DNA of 64,000 nucleotides from Phycisphaerae bacterium (GTDB taxonomy: Bacteria > Planctomycetota > Phycisphaerae > UBA1845), in assembly GCA_029260015.1 (NCBI GenBank), contig JAJDEB010000009.1, forward strand, positions 62,001 through 126,000, in the 5' to 3' direction. The position numbers were made by a program, and so were the translations under genes. Below the pieces are notes generated by a model. The model saw only the letters and a program-made list of their open reading frames with translations, had not been told where the DNA came from and made no database searches. Within the stretch, counting starts at the first letter, position 1. The number at the start of each line of letters is the position of its first letter. Shown one piece after another: positions 38,401 to 48,260 of the stretch.

Positions 38401-39156
38401 ATCGAGGTCAACCCGCGCGCATCGCGCACCATTCCGTTCGTCAGCAAAGCCACCGGAATCCCCTGGGCCAAGATCGCCACGCAGTTGATGTTGGGGCGCA
38501 CACTGACCGAAGCGCTCGCGGATGTCGGCGTGGGTGAGCCGCTTACACCGCGCCATGTCGCCGTGAAAGCGCCGGTGTTCCCGTTCAACCGCTTCGCCGG
38601 TGTCGATTGTGTCCTCGGGCCCGAAATGCGCAGCACGGGTGAAGTCATGGGGATCGACGAATCGTTTCCACTCGCGTTTGCAAAAGCCACGTTGGCGGCT
38701 GGAACAAAACTGCCAACCTCCGGGACGGCGCTGGTCAGCGTGAACGATCCCGACAAACCGCGGATCGTATCAGTCGCTCGCGAGTTGAAGGAACTGGGAT
38801 TCAAACTGGTCTCTACCATTGGCACGCATGATGCCCTCGCAGCGCAAGGCGTCGAAACCGATATCGTCTCCAAGTTCGCCGACGGTGAACATCCGTTTCT
38901 GCTGGATTTGATTAAAACCGGCGCGCTCGATCTCCTGATCAACACGCCGATTCACACCGGCAGCGCATCAGACGAAGGCCGCTGGCGGGCGGCATCGATC
39001 ATGCGAGGCATCCCTTTGATCACGACGCTCGCCGGTGCCAAGGCAGCCGTCGGTGCGATTCGTTCGCTCCAGAAAAACAGAACGAAGGCCAAAGCCTTAC
39101 AAGACTACCTGGCGATTCATGCGGGCGTGGTGGCTGACGGGGAGCGCATGCGATGA
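35452..39156 (+). CDS. carB: Carbamoyl-phosphate synthase large subunit
   Basis: 1234 residues; makes carbamoyl phosphate from bicarbonate, ATP and glutamine-derived ammonia for pyrimidine and arginine synthesis. Both ATP-grasp halves are present: [19 protein letters not shown] and [19 protein letters not shown] mark the two pre-ATP-grasp domains, with [11 protein letters not shown] and [11 protein letters not shown] in the nucleotide loops and [20 protein letters not shown] / [20 protein letters not shown] at the metal sites. The C-terminal MGS-like allosteric domain follows ([25 protein letters not shown]). E. coli CarB is 1073 residues; the excess here lies mainly near residues 428-485, near 614-670 (between YYYSTHE and [10 protein letters not shown]) and a short CDICG-containing insert near 915. 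It precedes carA and overlaps it by 4 bases. Confidence 0.97.
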   Translation: MPRHPSINRVLIIGSGPIVIGQACEFDYSGTQACRALREEGVSVVLLNSNPATIMTDPQLADRTYIEPINWEVIDEILEIEAKRGTPVDAILPTLGGQTGLNCAMEAAEHGVLEKHNVRLIGADRETIHRAEDRDAFKQTMLHAGIGLPLSGIARTYDEALAILNDIQLPVCIRPAYTMGGVGGGMASDLESFERIVKDGLSQSRVSEVLIEEDLTGWKEFELEMMRDHKDNVVVVCSIENFDPMGVHTGDSITVAPAMTLSDKEYQRMRDAALKIIRAVGVETGGSNIQFGVNPKDGRMVVIEMNPRVSRSSALASKATGFPIAKIATKLAIGYSLDELPNDITRETPASFEPVIDYCVVKMPRFAFEKFRDADETLTTSMKSVGEAMAIGRTFKEAFQKCIQSMEIKRVGYGLGINDKWLLSQSDVHTNPAKDGEVWLDAFGQDSMPRSQSVQSSSLAEAPGDWLEQAWTKWPVPDEVLTAKINSPCQGRIYYIRYALKQGWSVERVHELSGIDPWFLDQLDELVRFEQELAAFEVRNLPALQMTEELEVIFLRAKQYGYSDAQLQSIWRIDPSTLGHIKNRFDRAKFKQVDTCAAEFEAYTPYYYSTHEQPIAQIVESPRAVAELRQANGTEHATLGKVLRELEIDSVYRCRAIDDNHLLVHSHDDELTVTDREKVIVLGGGPNRIGQGIEFDYCCVHASQAARALGFESVMINSNPETVSTDYDTSDMLFFEPLTHENVFNICERLNSHPFEKNKSGTLRGVIVQFGGQTPLNLAQGLVDTGVPILGTSPENIHLAEDRQRFQQILHELGLRQPANGIALSKDKALSIADEIGYPVLVRPSYVLGGRGMEICNNRADLERYIDHALQATDRSSGFDEQHPILVEKFLLDAVEVDVDAVSDYGMPSRSPTEGRCDICGIMEHIEEAGIHSGDSCCVLPPYSLSPSLVDEIKHQTKLLARRLGVCGLMNVQFAVQGRVVYIIEVNPRASRTIPFVSKATGIPWAKIATQLMLGRTLTEALADVGVGEPLTPRHVAVKAPVFPFNRFAGVDCVLGPEMRSTGEVMGIDESFPLAFAKATLAAGTKLPTSGTALVSVNDPDKPRIVSVARELKELGFKLVSTIGTHDALAAQGVETDIVSKFADGEHPFLLDLIKTGALDLLINTPIHTGSASDEGRWRAASIMRGIPLITTLAGAKAAVGAIRSLQKNRTKAKALQDYLAIHAGVVADGERMR

Positions 39157-40301
39157 TCTGCAAACTGGCATTGGAAAGCGGTTTCGTCTTTACCGGCCGA
39201 TCGTTCGGAGCAACGGGCACGCAGGTCGGCGAAGCGGTGTTTAATACGTCGCTCACGGGTTACCAGGAAATCTTCACCGACCCATCATATTGCGGGCAGA
39301 TCGTCACGATGACTTTCCCGCACATCGGAAATTACGGCGTCAACGCGCAAGATTTTGAATCGCTTCGCCCGCACTTATCCGGATTTGTGGTCAAGGATCT
39401 GCCGAGACGACCGAGCAATTTCCGTGCGACCGGTGCGATCGATGACTTTCTTACCGAGCACAACGTAATCGGAATCTGCAACGTGGACACGCGAGCCATC
39501 GCGCGGCGCATTCGATCGCAGGGGGCTGTGCGGGCAGTGCTTTCAACGGAAGTGGGCGATGAGTTGGAACTGGTTCGACTTGCAAGAGAAGCCCCGCACA
39601 TGACGGGTGCCAACCTCGTCGAGCGCGTCGCGGCTACCACTGAACGCGATTGGACCGAGCGGCTCGCCGAAGAGGACAGCCCGTCAACCAAGCGGCGTTC
39701 CGAAACGTGCCATATTGTGGCACTCGATTTCGGAATCAAGCACAACATCCTCCGCCACCTCGCGGAGTTGAACTGCAAAGTGACGGTGGTTTCGCCAGGT
39801 GCCAGCGCACAGCGCATCAAAGAATTGGCTCCGGACGGAATCCTGGTAGGCAACGGACCAGGAGACCCAGCCGCTGTCGGCGCGACGATCAAGACACTTG
39901 CCGAATTGGCTGGTTTCGTACCGACATTGGGCGTCTGCCTTGGACACCAGATGTTGGCGCTGGCATTGGGCGCAAAAACGTTCAAGTTAAACTTCGGTCA
40001 TCATGGCGGGAACCTCCCAGTCCTAAACGAGCCAGCCGACCGCGTCGAAATCACCAGCCAGAATCACGGGTTCGCGGTCGATGGCGAGTCACTCGAACGC
40101 GTCGGCGCAACGGTCACACACATCAACCTGAACGATCAAAGCGTTGAAGGATTCGTACACGCAGACAAGCAGGTCATGACGGTACAATTCCACCCCGAAG
40201 CCAGCCCCGGCCCGCACGATGCCGCGTATGTTTTCTCAAAATTCATCGACGCGATCACGACCGCCAAGCCCATCACCACGCAACTTCTTGCGGATGGCTG
40301 A
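39153..40301 (+). CDS. carA: Carbamoyl-phosphate synthase small (glutaminase) subunit
   Basis: 382 residues, normal length. Hydrolyses glutamine and passes ammonia to CarB. The N-terminal domain shows [20 protein letters not shown]; the C-terminal class I amidotransferase has the nucleophile Cys in [15 protein letters not shown], the [10 protein letters not shown] loop characteristic of CarA, and the His/Glu pair in [13 protein letters not shown]. The ATG overlaps the carB stop (ATGA), so the two are translationally coupled. In many bacteria carA comes first; here the order is reversed. It is followed closely by a convergent minus-strand gene, with only 38 bases between. Confidence 0.97.
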   Translation: MICKLALESGFVFTGRSFGATGTQVGEAVFNTSLTGYQEIFTDPSYCGQIVTMTFPHIGNYGVNAQDFESLRPHLSGFVVKDLPRRPSNFRATGAIDDFLTEHNVIGICNVDTRAIARRIRSQGAVRAVLSTEVGDELELVRLAREAPHMTGANLVERVAATTERDWTERLAEEDSPSTKRRSETCHIVALDFGIKHNILRHLAELNCKVTVVSPGASAQRIKELAPDGILVGNGPGDPAAVGATIKTLAELAGFVPTLGVCLGHQMLALALGAKTFKLNFGHHGGNLPVLNEPADRVEITSQNHGFAVDGESLERVGATVTHINLNDQSVEGFVHADKQVMTVQFHPEASPGPHDAAYVFSKFIDAITTAKPITTQLLADG

Positions 40302-40339
40302 TCGGACAGGTTGGCATTTAAAACTGAGAATGCGACTCC

Positions 40340-43300
40340 TCACGGCTTGAAATGCAATTGAATGTTGACGAACTCGAAGTCATCGATGTCATTGCCGCGG
40401 CTTTTGGCTTTGATTCCGAATGTGTTGGCGCCAGGCACTAGCCACCGCATGTCGATTTCGGCGCGGTAGATGCCGAAACTTCCGTCGCGCGGCGAATTCT
40501 CTATACGCAGGGGTGTTCGCCGACCATTCAAATATATCGTGTGGGCCATCTGCACACCGCGCGTCATCATCGTCAGTTCGCATCGCGTCATGTGCGGCGC
40601 TGTTTGCAATTCGGCCAATTCAAATTCAATCGAATAGGTACCGCCTTCGCTGCGTTTCTGAAATTGACTGTTGACCGAGCCGGAAAATCGATCGTCACCG
40701 AGGTGATGAACATCCGGAACGGCTTCCAGCGCCACTGTCGATAAATCGATCCGCCGCAATCTAAAGTTGACGGTCAAGGATCGCTGGCGAACCGCATCCT
40801 TGGAGATGTCCACCGACGCAGGCACATAACCATCATGCGACGTCGAAATCGCAAAGTGGTCCGGCACCTGCGGCACGGTGAGCGCATATTCGCCATTGAC
40901 ATCGGTGTTTTCGATCACCGCGTCACTCTCGCTAAGGTCGAGTCGAACCGTAGCGCCTTCAATTGGATCACCCGTATGTGCGTCCGTGACCGTCCCACCG
41001 ATTGCATTTACAGGTGGTGTGGGTGTCGACATCGGTTTCGGAACTGCCGGTGGAGCTAACTCAAATTCGCTGGCGCTGGTTGGCGTCATTGCGATTCTTT
41101 GCAAACTCGTGCGTCGCGTGGTCGCGAGCTTTGCATCCTGAAGCGACTCGGTGTCGGCAACGTCAATGGTGTCAGGTAGTGCCATCGGCTGATCAGAACC
41201 GGGCAGAATTTCAGAGGGAATCATTCGTGTGGTCGTCGGCACTCCAAGTTGTAATGCTGGGCGCTCGACGTTCATTGCAATGTCGTTTGGACCTACAGTG
41301 AGTGCATTTTCGCTGGTTGCAGTGGCTGGCAACGAAGCCTCATTTGGCAACGCTATTTCGGGCGCGTCTAACGTTTGAGGCAATCCTATTCTTGCCGTCG
41401 GCGTTCGCGAAGTTGGGCGCGCGTCAGCCAGTCGCTCTACAGAATCGTCTGCCGGAATTCCAACATTGGGCAGTTCGACGGTTCTGCCATGAACCCCCAC
41501 ATCCGCTATATTCAACATTCTTGGTGGAGAACGTACCACGTTTACCGGCCGGATCGGTTGTCGCCCGATCGCCGCGTTTGAGGTGGGCAACGGTTGTTCG
41601 CGCTCCATCACGGCTGGCTGCATTTGAGTGGCTTTCGGAAGCGCGATGTGTTCCACCGAGCCGTCGGACAGGTTCATCGATCGCGACGTCAACTTGTGTG
41701 ACGCCAGAGTTGCAGCAGCAACGTCCTTGATGGGTGTCAACGTTGAGTCGTCTGCTTGCATCGCGCTCGATGGCAACTGGGTGCGAGCGATACCATCCGC
41801 AGACTCCGCAATTCTCGGGATTGATGGTGCCAGCATTGAAGTGTCGCGAAGAAGACTCGACGGCGCCCCTTTAAACTCTGGAAGTCGCTCGACCGATTCG
41901 GAGTGGCGCTGAGGTTGCGATGCCTCTGGCACAGTGAGTGCGATGTCCTGCTCGCGTTGCAACGTGTCTGGACTCAACTGCGCGCGTTGTTCCCTCGTAG
42001 GTCGCTGCGACGATGGGGAGTCTGTGATATTTGGTTCTTGAGTATCGTTGATCGGTTGAGAAACGTTGCTTCGCGCGAGTTTGACCTGCGTTGAGGCGAG
42101 ACGCACCGGCTGAATTGTGTGCTTGAACGCGGGCGAAAACGCCACAGGTTCGACCGTCGGGACAGCCGCCTCCGCAAACCCACCGCGTATCTGAGCGGTC
42201 AATCCCGAATCGCTCGCAGGCGAGGCCAGCGCCACTCGCACGCCACCCTTGCGATCAAACAAGCCCGAAATCGACGTCGTCACTTGCCAAAACATAAACA
42301 GAGTCAGAAGCAAGAGATGTACAAACAACGATGCCAACAAACAACGCATGATCAAACTGAGGCGACCCCGCCACGCAGAACTCAATAGCATCCGCGAAAG
42401 CAAGAGCAATAATAGAAGGAGCAGTAGCGCCAACAGCGCCGGACCTAGAATCCCAAGGCAAACAGTCCAATCGAATTCGGCTTGCAACATTTCCGAATCA
42501 ACAAAAACCTCGCGCGAACTCGTCCTGAAAATATCATAGGTCGGTTCGCGCGGAGTGGTTTCGTTTGCGTCGGCCAAACGGTTCGAACTGAAATGCAGTT
42601 CAAACCCTTCCATGCTTAGCACTGGGTCGAGTTCGTCGGCTGGCCCGTTGACCGACGAACCCAACCACTCGATCTCGCCAAAACCGGTCCCACGGTTTCG
42701 CGCACGGTACAGGTCGAACCCACCTGCCCCGCCGTCACGATTGGAACTGAAGTAGACGAAATCGCCATTGGGGCTGACGGCTGGCGTGCCATCATCGGCA
42801 CTCGAATTGAGGCCGACAAGAGATTCCGCTTCACCGAAGCCCGCACCGGTTACGCCCGCCACGTAGAGATCGTAACCGGTGCGGCGGCGGTCTTCGCGCA
42901 AAGTCGCCGACCAACGCGGTTTTGGTTTTTCGTTGAATTCACCGACCCGCCGATTGGATGAGAAAAAGATCCTATCCCCATCCGGAGCCGGTGCTGGACT
43001 GTATTCATCCCATGTTGAATTGACGTTCGGACCGAGGTTGACCGGTTCACCAAACGCTTCGTCTCGATTCGATCGGTGACTCGCCCAAAGATCATATCCC
43101 CCTAATCCGCCCGGCCGATCGCTGTAGAAGTAGAGCGTCAAACCATCTCGCGACAATCGCGGACCCAAGTCGTCGTATTCGGTATTGATCTCAGCAAGCG
43201 GTTGCGGTTCGGTCCAGCCGTCACCTATTCGATTCGACACGAAGATGTTCGCATCATCGCCCGTCTTTCCGCGAACGAAATAGAACGCGTCACCTATTTC

Positions 43301-43576
43301 ATCGAATTCCGGTTCGTAGTCATCGCCGTCTACGTTGACCACGCCAGTCAACCGTTGCGGATTGCGCCAAAGGACATCGCGCACCTTCGCATCCTCTGCC
43401 TCGACGCGCAGGTCTTGACCGTCGGTGTAAAACTCATTCGCTTGTGGCCACGCTTTCCAAGTCGCAGCGCCAACGAGTACCGCAGCCACCAGCCCAAACA
43501 CCGCCACCGGTACTCGCCATCGAAATGGACCAGACTCAGGCTGTGCGTTTCGGTTGGGTGCTTGTCGCAGTGACAT
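40340..43576 (-). CDS. Membrane protein with PD40 propeller repeats and TonB-like helix
   Basis: 1078 residues. An N-terminal anchor (about 21-38) leads to a TolB-like propeller of PD40 repeats (about 80-350) with repeated LSRDGLTLYFYSDRPGGLGG and VSPNGDFVYFSSNRDGG strings. Two more hydrophobic stretches follow at about 373-398 and 408-430; the second contains SLFVH, an SxxxH spacing like the essential Ser/His of the TonB membrane helix. About 400 low-complexity residues (Pro, Thr, Gln rich) come next, then a carboxypeptidase-regulatory-like beta-sandwich (about 875-965: GTVTDAHTGDPIEGATVRLD) and a C-terminal domain of about 100 residues. The gene follows exbD by 30 bases. I infer an energised protein crossing the periplasm, TonB- or TolA-like; the family is not one I can name. 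Confidence 0.7.
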   Translation of the reverse strand: MSLRQAPNRNAQPESGPFRWRVPVAVFGLVAAVLVGAATWKAWPQANEFYTDGQDLRVEAEDAKVRDVLWRNPQRLTGVVNVDGDDYEPEFDEIGDAFYFVRGKTGDDANIFVSNRIGDGWTEPQPLAEINTEYDDLGPRLSRDGLTLYFYSDRPGGLGGYDLWASHRSNRDEAFGEPVNLGPNVNSTWDEYSPAPAPDGDRIFFSSNRRVGEFNEKPKPRWSATLREDRRRTGYDLYVAGVTGAGFGEAESLVGLNSSADDGTPAVSPNGDFVYFSSNRDGGAGGFDLYRARNRGTGFGEIEWLGSSVNGPADELDPVLSMEGFELHFSSNRLADANETTPREPTYDIFRTSSREVFVDSEMLQAEFDWTVCLGILGPALLALLLLLLLLLLSRMLLSSAWRGRLSLIMRCLLASLFVHLLLLTLFMFWQVTTSISGLFDRKGGVRVALASPASDSGLTAQIRGGFAEAAVPTVEPVAFSPAFKHTIQPVRLASTQVKLARSNVSQPINDTQEPNITDSPSSQRPTREQRAQLSPDTLQREQDIALTVPEASQPQRHSESVERLPEFKGAPSSLLRDTSMLAPSIPRIAESADGIARTQLPSSAMQADDSTLTPIKDVAAATLASHKLTSRSMNLSDGSVEHIALPKATQMQPAVMEREQPLPTSNAAIGRQPIRPVNVVRSPPRMLNIADVGVHGRTVELPNVGIPADDSVERLADARPTSRTPTARIGLPQTLDAPEIALPNEASLPATATSENALTVGPNDIAMNVERPALQLGVPTTTRMIPSEILPGSDQPMALPDTIDVADTESLQDAKLATTRRTSLQRIAMTPTSASEFELAPPAVPKPMSTPTPPVNAIGGTVTDAHTGDPIEGATVRLDLSESDAVIENTDVNGEYALTVPQVPDHFAISTSHDGYVPASVDISKDAVRQRSLTVNFRLRRIDLSTVALEAVPDVHHLGDDRFSGSVNSQFQKRSEGGTYSIEFELAELQTAPHMTRCELTMMTRGVQMAHTIYLNGRRTPLRIENSPRDGSFGIYRAEIDMRWLVPGANTFGIKAKSRGNDIDDFEFVNIQLHFKP

Positions 43577-43606
43577 GTCAATCCGTTAGATTCGTAAAGC
43601 GTGCAA

Positions 43607-44020
43607 TCAGTTCGAGGGAACCGTATCGAGAAATGGAGCTTTAATCCCGCCAGCAGAACATGCGTCGAGAATCCGGGCGATATGATCGTATGCCGTGCGT
43701 CGATCTCCGCGCACCGTGACCTTTTGTTTGGGGTTTACTTCGACGGCTTCTGCAACAATCATCCGCACTGCATCGGCGTCCATCGTTTTTCCATTAACGA
43801 TCGCATCGCCCTTTTGATTGACGTTGATCACAAGTTCGCGAAGGGCAACGCTGACGGGTGCAGCCGACTCTGCCGCGGGCAGAACGATTTCCAACTCTCG
43901 TTCTTCCTGTCGAAGCGTCGTCGCCACCAGAAAGAAAATCAGCAACAGGAACACCATATCGATCATCGGCGTCAACTCGAGGCTGATGGGTTCATTGGTT
44001 TGGGTGGATTTGAGCAGCAT
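43607..44020 (-). CDS. exbD: ExbD/TolR-family biopolymer transport protein
   Basis: 137 residues, typical. A short cytoplasmic start is followed by the single membrane helix LTPMIDMVFLLLIFFLVATT, in which the Asp of PMID is the proton-carrying residue of ExbD/TolR. The periplasmic domain (ELEIVLPAAES; INVNQKGDAIVNGK; VTVRGDRRTAYDHIARILD) is the usual fold. GGGGGA lies 9 bases before the ATG. It starts 14 bases after exbB ends, and the two form the proton-driven motor that normally works on TonB or TolA; here the likely partner is the SxxxH protein encoded next. The gene symbol is by family; TolR would be equally acceptable. Confidence 0.93.
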   Translation of the reverse strand: MLLKSTQTNEPISLELTPMIDMVFLLLIFFLVATTLRQEERELEIVLPAAESAAPVSVALRELVINVNQKGDAIVNGKTMDADAVRMIVAEAVEVNPKQKVTVRGDRRTAYDHIARILDACSAGGIKAPFLDTVPSN

Positions 44021-44034
44021 GCCGGTAATTCCCC

Positions 44035-44832
44035 CTATCGGGCTACGAGCGAAACTGAAGACTCGCGCCCATTGCCATCCGATGACGATGAACCAACGGA
44101 ATTGGATGTAACCCTCGCAGGATTCATTTCGAGCGCCGGGTCTTCAAAGAAATCAACCGTGATGCGATCCATCTCAAACACCATTCGATCGATCCGCGAA
44201 CTCAACCAGTGGTAAGCAATCAATGCGGGAATCGCCAGAAGCAGACCCGCCGCCGTCGTGATCAGCGCTTCGTATATTCCCTTGGCCAGCAGTTCCGTTT
44301 TTCCCAAGGCGTCACCGGAAATCGCCACCGTCTGAAACGCTTTGATCATGCCGAAGATGGTCCCCAGCAAACCGAGCACCGGCGCAATCGCTGCGACCAC
44401 TGCGAGCAGTCTTAAGTGTTTACGGAGTGTGAAAACTTCGCGGGCGCCGGCTTCTTCGATGGCTTTTTCGCGGCGCTCTGGCGAATCACAAAGTCGCTTC
44501 AACCCCGCACGAAATATCTCTGCGATCGGTGATGCGTTCAATTTACAATAATCAAGGGCACTCGATGCGCCACCGGACATCGCCGCACGAACGCCTTCAA
44601 CAAACCCAGCCGGCATCACCCGCACGCGTCGAAGCACAACCGAACGCTCGACGATCACCGTCAGCGCCGCCAAAGAACATATTGCAATGGGGACGATCAT
44701 CGGTCCGCCCTTGACCATAAAATCCCAGACCGATTGCACCTGCACAGCCGCTGCCGGTCCACCGCTTGCTTCCGCTTGTCCGGTTGCAAGTAGCGTGCCA
44801 GCTGCACCAATCACCAATACGTTTGTCAACAC
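44035..44832 (-). CDS. exbB: ExbB/TolQ/MotA-family proton channel
   Basis: 265 residues starting at a GTG with GGAGGAGG 5 bases upstream. The start has a cleavable-signal-like segment (NVLVIGAAGTLLATGQAEA), then three helices: MIVPIAICSLAALTVIVERS, HLRLLAVVAAIAPVLGLLGTIFGMI and ALITTAAGLLLAIPALIAYHW. The GLLGTIFGM and TTAAGL motifs are the hallmark of the family. It forms the inner-membrane proton channel with ExbD. It is placed between a TPR protein and exbD, a Tol/Ton-like arrangement common in planctomycetes. Confidence 0.92.
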   Translation of the reverse strand: MLTNVLVIGAAGTLLATGQAEASGGPAAAVQVQSVWDFMVKGGPMIVPIAICSLAALTVIVERSVVLRRVRVMPAGFVEGVRAAMSGGASSALDYCKLNASPIAEIFRAGLKRLCDSPERREKAIEEAGAREVFTLRKHLRLLAVVAAIAPVLGLLGTIFGMIKAFQTVAISGDALGKTELLAKGIYEALITTAAGLLLAIPALIAYHWLSSRIDRMVFEMDRITVDFFEDPALEMNPARVTSNSVGSSSSDGNGRESSVSLVAR

Positions 44833-44883
44833 GGGAACCTCCTCCGCACAACCTCTTCATTTGTCTGTTCGAATGGTTTGAAT

Positions 44884-47800
44884 CTAATGACCGGGAACCA
44901 CGCTAACGGCTAAACGCGGGAGACGGTCAGCCGCCGACGCCGCCCACTTTGAATCGCCGAACCGATCGATGACGGCTTTGAATTGCTTCCGCGCATCGAC
45001 CCGCCGATCCATCAATTCAAAACAACGCCCGGACTCGTATAGCGCGGCAGCACTCCACCGGGGATAATCGTAGAGAATATCGACCTTCAAGAATTCGCGG
45101 ACGGCGGCTTCGTGTTCGCCCTTTGCAAAAAGACATTCGCCGATCTGAAATTGCGCTCGGGCGGCAGTCGGCCCGCGATGCCGATCGACAACGTCGCGGT
45201 ATGCCTTGATCGCGTCGTCATGTCGATCCTGATGTTCCCGCGCCCATGCCAACCCAAACTGGGCCTGAAACCAGACGTCGCTCTTGGCAAAACGTGACAA
45301 GTAGTCCTGCAACACACGTTCACTCAATGCCCATTGCTGCAAGGCGGCAAGACATTCACCAAGTCGCAACATCGCAGCCGAACAGATTTCTGGATCGTCA
45401 CATGGGCTTGTCACACGCTCGAATTGCTCGCGCGCTTCCGAATGGCGACCAAGTTTCGAGAGCGCCTCGCCGCTGTAGAGATGAATCGATGCTGTATTCG
45501 GATTTCCGGGAAACGCTTCCAACAATTTCGCAAACAACTCATGCGCCTCAGACCAATGCTCTGCCTCAAGGGCGCACAGTCCTGATCGAAACAGCGCCCG
45601 CTCCCGAACTGCCGACGGAACGTTTGCCGCGCCCACTTCGCTTTCGATCAGGCTCGCAAGGCGTTGAGGACCCGTAGCGCATCCGTTACGCTCAATCTCG
45701 ATTTCTGCCAGCCCCAATACCGCATGGGCGCGGGTCGCCGGATCAACTTCGGTTTGAGTGAGTACTTGAGCATACACTTTTGCGGCGGCATCAGATTCTC
45801 CCGTTGCGCTCAATGCCCACGCCCGTTCGTAGAGAATCGTCGCCCGCGTCGGACCATCGAGCTGCGGAACCATCGACGATAGCTGCTCCGACCAAAGCGC
45901 CATCGCGTCGGAAATCTTGTTCAAGCGAACCAACGCCACGAATGACCATGCCGCTGACTCCGCGGCGCGATCATGCTCGCCATGTTTGCTTCCCACTTCC
46001 GAAAAATCCGCGTGCGCTTTCGCGAAATCGCCCGTAGCGAGCCAGCACTGCCCACGCTGATACAGCGCTTCCGCCCGGCGGGTATCGTCAGGTTCACTTG
46101 CCACGAACGAAGTAAGGTATTTGGCGGCTTCTGCGTACTGCCCACCCTGCATCGCCAGGATGGCTTGCTGAAACGTAGCCTGCGTCGAGATGGTTTTCCC
46201 GCCGTTGGATTCCGCCGCTTTCGCGAATGCAACTTTGGCCGCCTTCTGATCACCCTGCAACGCAAGAATCTCGCCGCGCTGCAGAAGCGCCACCGCACAG
46301 TTTGTACTCTTTGGCCAACGCTTCAATAACGTGTCGAAGTCGGCCAACGCCTTGGCCAATTCGTTCATTTTTCGCCGGGCGATACCGCGTTTCAATAGCG
46401 CCTCGTCGCCCGATGGCACTGCCACATCCGCTTCCAGAAAACGTGACAGCCAACGATCGGCAGCTGGCCAATCTTTCGCTTGAAAGCGAATGTCACCCAT
46501 CGCCAACGACGCCACGGCGTACGCATCGGGCATTTGTCGATCGATCAAGAGCTTGACGAAGAACTGCTCAGCGCTTTCGAATTCATCGAGCCGAAAAGAT
46601 GCCAAGCCAGCGCGAAAGTTTGCATCAGAAGTGCGCGCATCTCCTGAAAACTTCGCAGCGAATCGCGAATTCCAATCGATGGATTGCTTCCACTCTTCCG
46701 CACGAAACGTGCTACGACCGGCCAGGCTAAACACATCTGCAAGCTGCGGACCTTCTTTGAATTCCCGTGCATACAATTCACACAACTGCGTGCAATCCGC
46801 GTCGTTGCCTTGTCGAAATGCCGCGACAGCCAACAAATGCAATGCAGCGGGACTGAGTTCATGACTGGGAAACCGCGTGCGAAAATTGCGAAGTACGGCC
46901 GACGCAGCATCGAACTGCTCGGTTTCGATCAAAGACACCGCATGGTCGTACGTTGCCTCGACGTTCATCGGATGATCGTCATGGACCTTGTTCCATTGGT
47001 CGAAGAGTTCGACGGCTTCACGGGCGCTTCCCATGCGAAGGGCGCACTTGGCGATCCAGTATTCGGCTTCTGCGCGATTGGCGTTCCCGATTTCCCGAAC
47101 GATTTCAAATACCTTGCGGGCTTGGCCAAACGCCCCTTCGTCGAAATGAATGCGGCCCAATAGCAATGTCGCTTCCGCGCGTAACGGATCATCCATCTTG
47201 GCATCGAGAAGCGTTTTGATCTCACGCCTGGATTCTTCCAATTTGCCTAATCGATAAAGCGCGTCAGCCAAACCCATTCGAGCATCAGTCTCTCGTCCCG
47301 GCGCATCGCCAGCGAGCACCTCCTTGAATCGCTTCGCAGCGTCTGCGAATCGACCAACCTGCGCAGCGCACTGACCAAGCATGACCGTGACTTGCGCGGT
47401 AACACTCGGATCCAAATCGCGAGTGAGTAAGTGCGTCAGAATGGCTGAAGCTTCCGCCGCATCCTGAATGTTGATCAAGGCGGCAGCCTGCAGAAGTTCG
47501 GCGCGGTTTCGCGCACCTTCATGGGCGATACGATCGGTCATCTTTCTGGAAAATTTGACCGCTTCTGCGTTGGAACCGGATCGATAAAGGCTTTCGATAA
47601 CGCCGACGATGGCCTGTGACGCTAACTTGTGATCGCCATGCTTCGTTGCAACATCTTTAAACGAAAGGACGGCTTCCTCAAAGCGGCCGACAGCAAGCAG
47701 GCTTTGCCCCTGCATGATTCCAACTTCGGCACCATACGCGAACGATTCATTCTTGATCAGTGGCGCGAGCGCAGTGATCGTCTCATCGAAACGATTCTGG

Positions 47801-48093
47801 CGATACAAACAAATCGCCAGTCCATATTGAGCCGACGTCTTCGTCGCATCATCACCGTTGGCCAATAGCGCCGCCCGATATTCGGATTCTGCCAGATCAT
47901 ACAACCCGCGACTCAGCATGCCGTTGGCCGCGTCGATCTGCCGCGATGCGTTGGCTAATTCTTCTTGACTGGCGGATTGCTGCGATCCGTCCGGATGGCT
48001 CGCTGCGAATACCATTGACGAACAAGTCAACAGTACAACGCAACCGATCAGCCAACTCCTTCGGACGTCCGCAAGTTCAATTGCGTTTCGCAT
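44884..48093 (-). CDS. Large secreted TPR-repeat protein of the ExbB/ExbD operon
   Basis: 1069 residues from the ATG at 48093 (GAGG 8 bases upstream); an in-frame start at 48150 would bury the signal peptide SWLIGCVVLLTCSSMVFA. Almost the whole mature protein is tetratricopeptide repeats of about 35-38 residues, recognisable from ALYRLGKLEESRREIKTLLD, AEYWIAKCALRMGSAREAVEL, ALYQRGQCWLATGDFAKAHADF and ALYESGRCFELMDRRVDARKQF. This resembles YbgF/CpoB- and BamD-like periplasmic TPR proteins that accompany Tol systems, but much enlarged. It lies 51 bases before exbB and probably starts the operon. Likely a periplasmic scaffold; partners are unknown. Confidence 0.82.
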   Translation of the reverse strand: MRNAIELADVRRSWLIGCVVLLTCSSMVFAASHPDGSQQSASQEELANASRQIDAANGMLSRGLYDLAESEYRAALLANGDDATKTSAQYGLAICLYRQNRFDETITALAPLIKNESFAYGAEVGIMQGQSLLAVGRFEEAVLSFKDVATKHGDHKLASQAIVGVIESLYRSGSNAEAVKFSRKMTDRIAHEGARNRAELLQAAALINIQDAAEASAILTHLLTRDLDPSVTAQVTVMLGQCAAQVGRFADAAKRFKEVLAGDAPGRETDARMGLADALYRLGKLEESRREIKTLLDAKMDDPLRAEATLLLGRIHFDEGAFGQARKVFEIVREIGNANRAEAEYWIAKCALRMGSAREAVELFDQWNKVHDDHPMNVEATYDHAVSLIETEQFDAASAVLRNFRTRFPSHELSPAALHLLAVAAFRQGNDADCTQLCELYAREFKEGPQLADVFSLAGRSTFRAEEWKQSIDWNSRFAAKFSGDARTSDANFRAGLASFRLDEFESAEQFFVKLLIDRQMPDAYAVASLAMGDIRFQAKDWPAADRWLSRFLEADVAVPSGDEALLKRGIARRKMNELAKALADFDTLLKRWPKSTNCAVALLQRGEILALQGDQKAAKVAFAKAAESNGGKTISTQATFQQAILAMQGGQYAEAAKYLTSFVASEPDDTRRAEALYQRGQCWLATGDFAKAHADFSEVGSKHGEHDRAAESAAWSFVALVRLNKISDAMALWSEQLSSMVPQLDGPTRATILYERAWALSATGESDAAAKVYAQVLTQTEVDPATRAHAVLGLAEIEIERNGCATGPQRLASLIESEVGAANVPSAVRERALFRSGLCALEAEHWSEAHELFAKLLEAFPGNPNTASIHLYSGEALSKLGRHSEAREQFERVTSPCDDPEICSAAMLRLGECLAALQQWALSERVLQDYLSRFAKSDVWFQAQFGLAWAREHQDRHDDAIKAYRDVVDRHRGPTAARAQFQIGECLFAKGEHEAAVREFLKVDILYDYPRWSAAALYESGRCFELMDRRVDARKQFKAVIDRFGDSKWAASAADRLPRLAVSVVPGH

Positions 48094-48260
48094 GAATCGC
48101 CTCGTTTCAAATACGCGCACCGGTACCATCAAATTGACCAAGAAGGGCAAAATCGGTGCGCGATGAATGTTCTGATTTATGAACTACCCTTACCTAACGG
48201 CGAAGAATTGAGCGGGTCAGCCAGTGATTGTTCTGACCCGAACGATTGTACAATTATAAC

